NCBI GenBank assembly: GCA_950295325.1
Contig: OX485807.1
Location: forward strand, 3,472,501-3,536,500
Reading direction: 5' to 3'
Length of the DNA stretch: 64,000 bases
From: Polytrichum commune
Taxonomy: Eukaryota; Streptophyta; Polytrichopsida; Polytrichales; Polytrichaceae
In this document: piece by piece, positions 33,411 through 43,346 of the stretch
Layout: each line of letters begins with the position of its first letter
Position numbering within the stretch: position 1 is the first letter of the stretch
Program-made: the position numbers and the translations under genes
The notes under the pieces: generated by a model
The model's input: only the letters and a program-made list of their open reading frames with translations
What the model was told of the DNA's origin: nothing
Databases searched by the model: none

Positions 33411-33469
33411 ATAGGTCTTCCTAATCATGCTGACTATTGAGCCTAAAATCGTTAGCATATTTTGAGCAC

Positions 33470-33560
33470 AGATTTTAATCTCTTTTCAACACATCTTTTT
33501 GGTGTCCGTTCTTCAATGCACACCTAACCACATACTACTCAAATATAAGTGTCCAGATTA
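33470..33560 (+). repeat. Partial copy of the AGGTATG element interior
   Basis: AATCTCTTTTCAACACAT and CTAACCACATACTACTCAAA correspond to 59170-59235 (AATCTCTTTTAAACATGTG, ATAACCACATACCAATCAAA). No terminal repeats are attached. Confidence 0.5.
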
Positions 33561-34406
33561 GTGCTATGTTGAAGGAGTCCTAATAGAAAACTCATAAGGT
33601 AATGTCTCAAATAATAGGAGGATGTCTTTGCGTGAATGTCTTGGAGGTACTCAGAAAGTTTAGGGGGGAATGTCTCGTCAATGTTATTATTATGACTTAA
33701 TAAAATTAGCAGGTGCAGGTCTTTTCTCCAAATCCTTTAAGCCGGTGACCCTTGCTTCTTACACAGGTGTTGCCACCCCAGGGGAGGGCATGTTTACCTC
33801 ACTGGATGAATTTCAGACGCTTCTTATCTCATGATTTCCAAACCAAAATGAGGAACAAAAGACCCAATTTTTGAAAGACTCAACGTCCAGAAAACAATTG
33901 CATCAACTTCACTTCCATCTTCAACATTCGGATTTCTTCTCAACAGCAATTCAGCCCAAATAAGTACTATCAGGTTCTCTGAATAACTTAGTGCGGGTTG
34001 TAGAATAGCAATGCTGTTTGAATCATGAAGATGGCAGCATGTATCATCAATTCTCAAAGATCTTGCAAACCACACTTGCAACAGGTCGAACAGCACGTGT
34101 TTGTTACAGATCCCCGTTGACAATTGGAGTGAATTCTAATTGACGAAACATGTGTGTGTGAACTACTTAGAAGGCAGCCATTGGTACGTAGCTTGGTCGG
34201 GACTTGGTATATATGGCTGTCAATTAGTGCCAAGTTGGTTTCAACAGGACTGTCCATGCATCCAGAAATATCGCATGTAAAGTACTCGTGGTAGATTTTT
34301 CCAATTTTGATGGCTGTCCATCCTTACCCACTAGATGACGGGGCATGGGTACACCGAGTTTTGTTTTGAAGGGGAGAGAACAGACAGAGAATTCGAGTTG
34401 GTACCT
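33561..34406. other. Intergenic, no gene seen
   Basis: Minus-strand ORFs at 33824-34257 have no recognisable content and show no splice-linked partner. Confidence 0.45.
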
Positions 34407-34408
34407 TA

Positions 34409-34786
34409 AGGTATGCAGGTGTTATTTGGTTATTTTTCTTAATCGGACACCTACACTTGATTGGTGTGTGGTTCAGTGAGGATCAAAGAACAAACAACAT
34501 AAAGACACGTGCCTACCTAAACAAGATTGGACTACGTCTTCATATGTCATTAACGACACCACACTCAATAATGAACATAATTGGAAGAACTTATATATTT
34601 AGTTTAAAAATCAACAAACACGCACTTCCGATCATCATGCCTCAAATAGGGGAAGCCCAATCCTCAATCCGATTTTCGCTTATGATTCATTGTAGATTTT
34701 CTCATGCAACACAAATTTCAATGTGTAAATCTAATCGGCAGAAGTTGGAGAACATAGAAATTGAACCACACGGCACCCACATACCT
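34409..34786. mobile_element. AGGTATG-TIR MITE, copy 1 (378 bp)
   Basis: The ends are AGGTATGCAGGTGTTATT and, inverted, AGGTATGTGGGTGCC. TA dinucleotides flank both sides (34407-34408, 34787-34788). The interior matches the reverse complement of 59060-59284 over most of its length, for example CACTCAATAATGAACATAAT against CACTCAATAGTGAACACAAT. The TA duplication suggests a Tc1/mariner (Stowaway)-type insertion. Confidence 0.75.
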
Positions 34787-36740
34787 TACAACAAGATTGT
34801 GGAATAAGAGTCCTCCATCAAGGAAATGAAAGGAAACATTTAAGTATGTCCCATGTCTGTTAGCCTAGGAGTTACTGGAGTTTGCTTTTTAAAAACTGTT
34901 GTTGAGTTAAAGCAAAAGTTGTGCACCCCATTTGCTTCATTTTTGGAGGTTAAAACTGCAAGCAACAGTCACTGAGAACACATGGAAAGAATTTTCATTT
35001 GTGGCCATTGTACGAAAGTTCAAGGCTGTTCAAATACGTGCTCTTTGCATGGCCACACCAACACTCATATCGTGTCAAGGACAAGCATACATGTTGTTGA
35101 AACACTACTTAAGTTAATGCATGCTTGGAGAGTAGAATATTTGATTGCACGTGAGTGCATTTACAAGCACGCATATGTGAAGATGTGTTGATTTAGATTT
35201 TGTAAATTGTATCCCAAGTTGGATGGTCATGGTTGGCGAGAGGGTAATGTTGCATACGAGCATACCTCTCATGCCCATCCACATGAAAACTTGGCCTCCT
35301 ATAGGCATGTGGTTGATATATCTCAAATGACTAGGAGGAGGTAGATTAATGCAGAGTTTTTAAAGCTAATTCAAGTTTCAAATCAACTTTTAGAAGTGTC
35401 CTCCAGAATGCATATTATTTCAAGGCTTTTCTATTGGATGATTGGAGGTACATTCGTATGTGATAATCTCTTCTAGTTGTGATGGTAGTAATTAACACTT
35501 GTGTATTTGCACGACCATTGTTTTATAATCTGTTCTAATCCATGAGGGAAAAAAAATTGAAATGCCAAAGCAATGAATAACATTAACTTGAGTTGAGTTT
35601 AAGTGAATAAAGTTTAGTTCAATCAATAAAGAGGCCCATTTTACACATGTGACCAAGGGCCATGAGAAGAAGGGGGGGGGGGAAGATTTTTCATGCTCAT
35701 GATCAGCAATTTAAAGACCATGACTAAGAGAAATCTACAGCCTTTTTAAAGGCCGTGGTTACATTACATAGTGTAAAGTAGACTTGTACTGTTTAAATAA
35801 GATATTCATAGAAATAAAGGTGACAAAAATAATATTTTGACATGGTCACCTTTATTTTATGTTGAGACAACCTATTTGGATTTTCTCGAATTTGGGTGAC
35901 TACCAAACATTATCCATTTTTGGACACTTAGGATTGTATATCACTTCCATGTCACTTTCTCACCCATTCTCTGACATGCCACGTTTAATTGGGACTAAAA
36001 TTAAAATGAAGTGGGACCACCACTCATTTTTCAACCAATGACTGCTTCTTATTATAAACATGCATTGAACAAAATGATGAGTAGCCATTTGCCCTACAAT
36101 GATAAAAGTAACTGCACATTACTAGTTTGGTTTGTGTTGTATGGACACATGACACATGTGCATATAAATTATAAATTAGCAATATTTGTAAGCTAAGGTG
36201 TAGTTTGGTTTCAACAACTACTTAATGTGTTTTATGTCTTACTGTTATGTCACCTCTTATTAATCCTTTAGGTTGACTTGTGCACGTGGAATACACAAGT
36301 TGGCATGTTCAGATCGCTTGCTCGGCCACCACGTGTCACTCCCTTACGCATGCCCTACACTCTACAATTTATCCCTATAAGTGTTACCTCTCCAAAATAT
36401 ATGATTGTAACATTGATGGAATCCTAACATAATACTATTTAGAGAGGACGGGCAATTCAATAAATGACACTAATAAATGCAACAATTTTGTGTTAATAAA
36501 TAGAATATTTAGTAACACTCATAAAATTTCGTTACATGCATCAATAAAACACAACAACAAAAAAAAACTTACTATGCTTAGTGACCAAAATAAGATGCTA
36601 TTGTTGTTTGATGAGACTCTTCAATACGGGAAATAGTGAAGGATGTCTCCAATAGACTTGATCCCATAGCAAAATCAAGGCCTACAAAAGATACTAGTGG
36701 TATCTTGTACTTGTATATACTTGATTGGATTATATAACAA
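34787..36740. other. AT-rich intergenic sequence
   Basis: No supported gene. A G11 run is at 35672-35682. Confidence 0.5.
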
Positions 36741-36748
36741 TCCATGGG

Positions 36749-37464
36749 CTCGGGGGGTGCACTGTACTAAACATGTACGAGTATACGTGAGTGCACAGGA
36801 GGGGTATTGATTTGGACCTTGCCGTATTACGTATACATATGGTATACATGTTATAATTTATAGTTACGTACATATATGGAAGGCCTTTAAAAATTATACA
36901 ATAATTGTACTTGTATGGTACTGTTACTATACTACATATCATAAGTTTTCATATTGGATGCGGAGGAAGTTTTGTAATCGTTGGGTGGAGTATAGGGATC
37001 CAATTGACTTGATGAACCGTCCATCAAATGTGGACATTGGTTTATGTTGGTATCAAAAAGGGGCTAACAACAAGTGGACATATGATCTTACTGATCATTT
37101 GATGGTAGACTTAGAGACAATAATTGCATTGGCTATAATGACATATATTGGTGAATCAAATGTTTATGAGTTACATCCGGGAGATGAAAAACTTTTCAAC
37201 GATTGTGCTGATGAAAGCTAGGATATTTTGTTATACATATTATAGGGGTTGATTATTGTTCAAAAGTATATTTGTATACTTATGTTAATGACTATATATG
37301 AAAGGATGTTTTTTTGTGTATACATATTGTCACTTGTATATTTATTGTTGCAATTGCATGTGTATTACTTCATTTCACAAAAAATAACTTGTATATAGGG
37401 GGTTTTTAGAGTATGCAGTGAACGCACGTGATTCTAGGTTTTAATGAAAGGTGCACCCCCCGAG
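36749..37464 (+). mobile_element. CTCGGGG-TIR transposon, copy C (716 bp)
   Basis: It starts CTCGGGGGGTGCAC and ends GTGCACCCCCCGAG. It has a perfect 8-bp target duplication, TCCATGGG (36741-36748 and 37465-37472). Its outer and ORF-bearing parts are nearly identical to the reverse complement of copy B. It carries an 87-codon ORF on this strand. High similarity of the ends suggests fairly recent movement. Confidence 0.92.
36958..37221 (+). CDS. Small conserved ORF of the CTCGGGG element, unknown function (copy C)
   Basis: 87 codons. The ATG follows TAAGTTTTCATATTGG, a segment also present at the same place in copy B. The first 26 residues (MRRKFCNRWVEYRDPIDLMN to NVD) are absent from copy B. 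From IGLCWYQKGANNKW on, the two copies align to the stop. Coding function is suggested by the retained frame, but the copies are too similar for this to be strong evidence. No family recognised. Confidence 0.5.
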   Translation: MRRKFCNRWVEYRDPIDLMNRPSNVDIGLCWYQKGANNKWTYDLTDHLMVDLETIIALAIMTYIGESNVYELHPGDEKLFNDCADES

Positions 37465-37647
37465 TCCATGGGACTATGACACATGTGCAATCACAAGTAT
37501 GACAGTCATAAGAAATGTAACCAAGGTAAGAAATAGACATTGATAAACATAACAATGACTCAACTAGGGTTTAGCTCATTCTCAACCTCTCTTCGTATTT
37601 ACCCATTGTCCAACATTATCCCAACATTATCTTCGTATTTATCCCAA

Positions 37648-37974
37648 CTACACTAAATAGGTAGATTAGTGTTAGATGCAATAGTTACCTAAAACACTAA
37701 TTTTCAACTGATATTACAATTAGTGTTTGAATAGGGTTTGAACAAATTATACCTTTTACGAGGTTCTCATATTCTTCTTCCTTCAATTCTTCATTCCAAG
37801 ATTTACAAAATATCATCTAACACTAAACGTGCTCATGTAAATATTTAAAGTTACTACTTGGTACAAATAGTGTTAGAGTTGACATTTAGTGTTCTAACAC
37901 TATAGAGACAATTTACATTTAGCGTTTTCGTCGACTATTAGTGTTTCCAACACTAATCTACCTATTTAGTGTAG
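37648..37974. mobile_element. MITE with CTACACTAAATAGG inverted ends (327 bp)
   Basis: CTACACTAAATAGGTAGATT continues to AGTGTT on the left, and its exact inverse, AACACTAATCTACCTATTTAGTGTAG split as AACACTAATCTACC and TATTTAGTGTAG, closes the right (26 bp perfect). Several further TTAGTGTT or AACACTAA copies lie inside. TA could be the target duplication (TA|CACTAAAT...AGTG|TA). The CACTA start alone does not make it a CACTA element, as no 3-bp duplication is seen. Confidence 0.75.
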
Positions 37975-39613
37975 TGAGGGAGGGCTAATAGTGCGTGTGG
38001 GAAATTAGTGAAGGTGATACTAAATTTCTTTACACCATGAAATCAATGCCACCAAAAGATCTAGGAAGCATTATTCATCTTGGCATCATTCACTAAAAAT
38101 ACAATTCATAGCAACATCATTCTCTAAAAGTTTCGGCACCATTCATCTTGGCACTATTCACTGACAAGCATGTGTTTGCATATAATTTTTGAATCACTCT
38201 ACAAGCTCCTTATAGCACACACTAAATTTCTTGAAATGTATGGTAAATGAACATGTATTCATGAATGTATTCAATATGACTCAATAAAGTTTCTAGCCCT
38301 CACTAATTTTGAGACTTGGCAAACTAGTACATGTTTCGGGAATTAGTAACACATGGGATAATTAGCATAGTGTATTTTCAAGGGAGTATGAAAAATGGCA
38401 AAATAACACTTCTAGAGAGGGTAGATTGTATCAGTAAAAGTAGAAAGTAACTTTTGGATAACTTTTAATTTTTAGATAACTTTTCCGAATGATAAAATGT
38501 ACATTTTCTTGCTCGACTTTTGTGGGACATGAAGTATATATAACTGGGTTAGTGCGTGGTCACTGGTGATCATTAACCCCTAAATGTCCAAGAAGACAAA
38601 AAGTGGTTGCGAGCCTTTTTCACAATACATTTCCCAAGGCAAAAAAATATATTTTCTTGTTTTTTTTTCCTTGCACCTTGACATAATATAGTTTTACACT
38701 ATCAATGACTAATCAAAATTTTATATCAATGACTTTTTGAAGTGTTTGAAAACCTTAATTTTTTTTCTTCTTTGTTACGAAAGTAATCATTTTGGGAAAG
38801 TAGTAATGTCAATGACATCAATATTTTTGATTTTTCCCACCAATTTATGCAGCTCATAATTTTAGCCAATCATATCCAAAGATCAAAGTGGTTTTGATAC
38901 ATCTTGGAATTTTAATATTTTATGAAGGAAAATACTTGTAAAATGATTTGGTGAAGACCAAAGACAAAGATCCATGATCCAACCGCACGGATGTGATTTA
39001 AAATCAACTCTCTAAAACTTTCTCTTCTTTGCCAACACAAAATTTAGTTTGGCATTCATACTTTATGATACATCTTCGATTCAAGCTAAAGGGGTTAAGA
39101 GATTGGGTGAACATAAGTGTCAACGGAAGCATCTTGCAGTGAGGAAAAGGTTGTCTGAACCTGTCATTCCTTTGAGAAATCCCACATCTTTGTCTTTCGT
39201 CTACTCACCATTCTCCTCCGATCTTTGCCAAACCAGCTTACTCGTCAGAGCCAAACTGATCTGCACTCCAACATCCATTTGCCACTCTGCTTTCTTGACT
39301 TTTCAGGGTAGACAAGATTATTGGTAGGTATACATCCGATTGCCACTCCCTCTTCTGTAAGATTTCCACTGGGTTGTTGTGAGAACAAAAGTTCTGGAGT
39401 TTTAAGACTGAGCTTTGAGGCGGTGGGTCTCGTGAGGTCAACAGCAAAAAGTTTGTGTTTGCGTGGAAGTTTGTGAGAGCTTTGAGGTTGTGGGTTCGTG
39501 GGTTCGTGGGGTTCTGCTTAATTTGCAATTGTGGCGATTGTGCAGCTCAGAGTGTTTTTGATTAGTTGTTTCTTGGCGAAGAGCGAGTGATTGCAAGAGG
39601 GGAATTGAGAAAG
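37975..39613. other. Upstream region of the SDH gene
   Basis: AT-rich to about 39000, then more GC-balanced sequence leading into the SDH start, which probably contains promoter and 5' UTR. I see no unambiguous TATA box or start site, and no other gene. Confidence 0.4.
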
Positions 39614-42600
39614 ATGGGGTCGGCGGGGGTGAATGGATCCGCGGAGGGTGTTAATCTAGCAGCATATGTGTGTGGCATCAACGATTTGAAAGTGCAACCT
39701 TATGAGCTTCCTGCAGTTCTTGGTAAGTACTTTACCTCATTTCCAAAGCATTCTTTACCCATCAGTTTTTGATGAAATTGAGTTTCAATGCACACAATTA
39801 GCAATGACTACTCACTACTTAAGGGAGTGATTACATTGTTAATCTTGGAGCTGTGATGATTACTTAGTATATTGTATGATGAAATTTACCCACTCTGTTT
39901 CTGCTTCCTTGTTTGATTGATAGGTGACCACCAAGTGAAGGTGGCGATGAAGGCTGTGGGAATCTGCGGCAGCGATGTGCATTATCTGAAGGTAGAGCAC
40001 AGAACAGATTGGTTGTGGCGTTCTTTCTTTCCAGAATAGTATGAGATTGTGGGTTTTCTTGAGTTGCAAGTGCATAGTGTGTATGGATAGGGATGAAGAA
40101 AACAACCGAGGTAGGTAATGCATGCTTAGCATATAAGACGAGGGCTTTCCTAAACGGAGCAGTAGAAGTAGAGGAAGGAAACAATCTCCTATGTCTATTG
40201 GTTCAATAAACCATGTGAAGCGCGGGAAGGAGGCAGGGCTTCTTGTAGGGGAACTGAACCCACATGTGGATAGGTGCATGTAGCGAGTAGGGAAAATGAC
40301 TCCCGGATAATGATTCCCAAGTAAGCGGCTAGTCACCGCAACACTCAAATGCTTGAGAAATGGAAGGTGGTTGTGTGTGAGAGCAACCTTCTTCAAGAGG
40401 ACTTGTTCTTTGCACTTGTGCATTCACAGGATTGCATTTGGGCCATGTGGCCGGGGAATACTTCAAATTTTCCACGTGGATCCCTTGTTTTCTGTTTCGT
40501 GCTGCTGAACAGTTTTGGTATGGTAGGGAATAGGCAAGTTAGCACATGTCGATGTGGGAAGAGTCGAAATAATGTTGAGTTTCTTGGATGTGGTGCAGCA
40601 CTTGCGGTGCGGGGACTTCATTGTGAAGAAGCCGATGGTGATCGGACACGAGTGCGCCGGAGTCATTGAAGAGGTTGGCAAGGCCGTGAAGGACTTGGCA
40701 GTTGGAGATCGCGTGGCCCTTGAGCCAGGCATCGCCTGCAACAAATGCAACTTGTGCAAAGAGGGCTTCTACAATTTGTGCCCGGAGATGGAGTTCTTCG
40801 CCACTCCCCCAATCCACGGCTCCCTTGCTAACCATGTGTGGACCTTGCTCATCACTCACTCTGCTCTCATTGAATTGTGTCCATTTCTCAAGTTGTTTTC
40901 CATGATCAGAATTGGAGATGAAAAGGATAGGGGTCATAATGTGACTGAGATGTATTTATTTCTTAAATGGGAGCACTTGAAGTGGAGAAAAGAGCATTTA
41001 ACCATGTGAACCACGGTTAGGAAGCACCACTGGTAGGTGAAACTGAATTGACATGTGAATAGTGACCTGGAGCGAGCAGAAAAAATGACTCCCAAATACA
41101 TTAGTCCCCTTAACACTTAGATGCTTGAGAAATGAAAGGCAGTTGTGTGCACACACATTAGAGAGCAATTTTCTTCAAGTGCAATCACAAAGTTTGCACT
41201 TGAGCCATGTGACCTGGGAATACTTTCCTTCTGTCATGACATGGATCCCTTGTTTAAATTTTCCTTTTACTAAATCTTTTTGGCATGGAAAAGGGGTATT
41301 AGTGCTAATGAATAGGGGACCCAACCCAAATGGTGCAAGTTCATGAACAAGTATATGACCCTTGTGACACTCAAAAGCATGCATGTTGTTTCTGGATGGA
41401 TCCAGGTTGTGCATCCAGCGGACATGTGTTTCAAGCTCCCAGAAAATGTTACCCTGGAGGAGGGAGCCATGTGTGAGCCTCTCAGTGTGGGAGTACATGC
41501 ATGCAACCGCGCAAGTGTCGGCCCAACCACAAAAGTCTTGATTCTGGGAGCAGGGCCCATTGGTCTAGTCACATTGCTCACAGCCCATGCTTACGGGAGT
41601 CCCAAGGTCATCATTGCAGATGTTTCAGCAGAGCGGTTGAAGGTTGCCAAAGAGTTGGGCGCCAATGCCACAGTGCTGCTATCAACTCTAGACAGTGTGA
41701 GTAAACTACTGTTTTCTGAAACTCGGGTGTATAGATCTCAAAATGCACTGCAAGTGACCAGCTTTTTATGTTTATTTGGTGTTGATACATACCCTTCAGG
41801 GTTTGGTATCTCTTCAGTGTTAACTCAACATCTTGCTAATGACTCATTCAATATTGATGCAATTCATTTTCAACCTTTGAGGTTTTGCAATGATGGAATA
41901 GAGAAACAAAAAATCATAATTATGCAACCCTATGATTGGTAGGCAGGTAGGCATTCATTCAGTGTTGTAGTTTGATGTAATTGAATTAATATGAAATCAG
42001 TGTATGCGATGTACTGCTATTGCGATTATTATTTACTATCTGTGAATGGATTTCTTTGCGCATGCAAAGAAGCTTGATTACTTGATCTTGTTGCATCAAA
42101 TGGAAAGGTGTACTGAAGCGGCATGAGTTCTGGGTAATAAACAGGATGTGGATTCGGAGGTGCTGGCTCTGAAGAAAGCAATGAATGCCAACATCGACGT
42201 TACAATTGACTGTGTTGGGTTCAACAAGAGCATGAACACTGCCTTAAGAGCCACCCGGTCTGGTGGGCGCATTTGTCTCGTTGGCATGGGTCACAATGAA
42301 ATGACAGTGCCACTCACACCTGCTGCAGCGCGGTAGGTTCCTCTTATCATCAAACTTTGAGTAGTCTAAAATTTGTCATTTTCTTACGTCAACCAAAAGC
42401 ATCTTCAACCTTCGGCAGACTTCTATCTTTACAATGTTCAGGTGGTCAACAAATTTGTCACACAATCTAGGTGGAAAGATTTTGGGTGATCAGAATGTTA
42501 CGAAGATTATGTGTTTCACAAATCTTCTGTTGTCAGAAAAATAGAAGGCTTCACAATGACATGCTCTCTACACATGACATCCTATGATATTCTTCATTCA

Positions 42601-43346
42601 ATGTTGTGTTTACGAGCTGACAGACATCCACTTTCCGATGGCCCCACCTTGTTGAGCTGTAAAGTGAAGTCCGTAGATTTTTAAGTGCAGTAGAAGCATT
42701 GGATGTGGTTTGCAACCACAGGCCTTTAATTCAGATCCCCTGGAACACCAAGGTTAAGCACCTAAGGCTGGAATAGTGCTTGGATGGCTAGTATTCCTAG
42801 CAAGTTGATTTACAGTGCACCCTCTACCACTATGTTCCACCCAATCATAGGGGGAGCATCCGGGTGAACTGGATATTTTCAACCAACCATGTGGGGAGAT
42901 TAGGCGTGGGTTGGCCTGTCTGCACATGTTCAAGGTGTCCACGATTGAAAGGAGGTGAAAAGAGGCAGTAGTCTTCAAGGTCCCTCTAATTCTTGTGATG
43001 CCCGTTTCAGAATTTCATGAAGATGAAGCAACACCATAATTGACGGCAGTGGCAACATTGGAGTCATCTCTTTATTTTTGGTTTGCAACCTGTACATGGA
43101 GCTGATACCTGTGACATGGATTAACATTTTGAGGGTTTGTTTGTGTTTAATAGGGAAGTGGACATTCTCGGTGTATTCCGGTACCGCAACACATACCCAT
43201 TGTGCTTGGACATGCTTAGCAGTGGCCGCATCAACGTGAAGCCCCTCATTACCCATCGCTATGGATTCAACCAGAAGGATGTCGTTGATGCTTTTGAAAC
43301 TAGTGCCAAGGGTGGCAGTGCCATAAAGGTCATGTTTAACCTTTGA
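39614..43346 (+). CDS. SDH: Sorbitol (L-iditol) dehydrogenase, six exons
   Basis: Exons: 39614-39722, 39924-39991, 40599-40835, 41406-41696, 42145-42332, 43154-43346. All introns are GT-AG and the sum is 1086 bp, 361 aa, close to the plant SDH length. It is a zinc MDR enzyme that oxidises sorbitol and other polyols to ketoses with NAD+, and lacks a transit peptide, so cytosolic. Catalytic zinc ligands are C51 (GICGSDVHYL), H76 and E77 (GHECAG), with E162 (MCEPLSVGVHAC) in the usual place. The structural zinc cysteines are C106, C109, C112 and C120 (CNKCNLCKEGFYNLC). The Rossmann motif is GAGPIG (186-191), and D210 (IADVS) favours NAD over NADP. The end is AIKVMFNL, as in other plant SDH. No disabling change; likely functional. 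Confidence 0.95.
40120..40495 (+). repeat. Dispersed repeat in SDH intron 2
   Basis: It shares a long colinear series with intron 3: ACCATGTGAA, AATGACTCCC, GATAATGATTCCC or ACATTAGTCCCC, ACTCAAATGCTTGAGAAATG, GCAACCTTCTTCAAG, TTGCATTTGGGCCATGTG, GGGAATACTT and ATGGATCCCTTG-like ends. On the opposite strand GGTTCAGTTCCCC at about 40245 resembles a Pol III B box, so a SINE origin is possible but unproven. Confidence 0.75.
40960..41265 (+). repeat. Dispersed repeat in SDH intron 3
   Basis: Second copy of the intron-2 repeat, same strand and order: AACCATGTGAACC, ATGACTCCCAAATA, ACTTAGATGCTTGAGAAATG, GCAATTTTCTTCAAG, TTGCACTTGAGCCATGTG, GGGAATACTT and CATGGATCCCTTG. It is somewhat shorter than the intron-2 copy. 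Confidence 0.75.
42701..42822 (+). repeat. 5S rRNA-derived sequence in SDH intron 5
   Basis: The sequence follows plant 5S rRNA in order and spacing: GGATGTGGTTTGCAACCACA (5S GGATGCGATCATACCAGCAC), AGATCCCCTGGAACACC, AGGTTAAGCACC (5S box A, AGTTAAGCGTGC), GGAATAGTGCTTGGATGG (5S GAGTAGTACTAGGATGG, box C), and CAAGTTGATTTACAGTGCAC. Identity is too low for a working gene. It is best read as a 5S pseudogene or the head of a 5S-derived SINE (SINE3 type). Confidence 0.55.

Noticed and set aside
37648-37974. CACTA (En/Spm) element
   Set aside because: The inverted end includes CACTA, but the palindrome extends outward to CTACACTA and no 3-bp duplication is present.
39860-40423. 187-aa minus-strand ORF
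   Set aside because: Antisense to SDH intron 2 and its repeat. No recognisable domain; chance frame.
42701-42822. Functional 5S rRNA gene
   Set aside because: Box A and box C are altered and overall identity is low. Kept only as a 5S-derived sequence.
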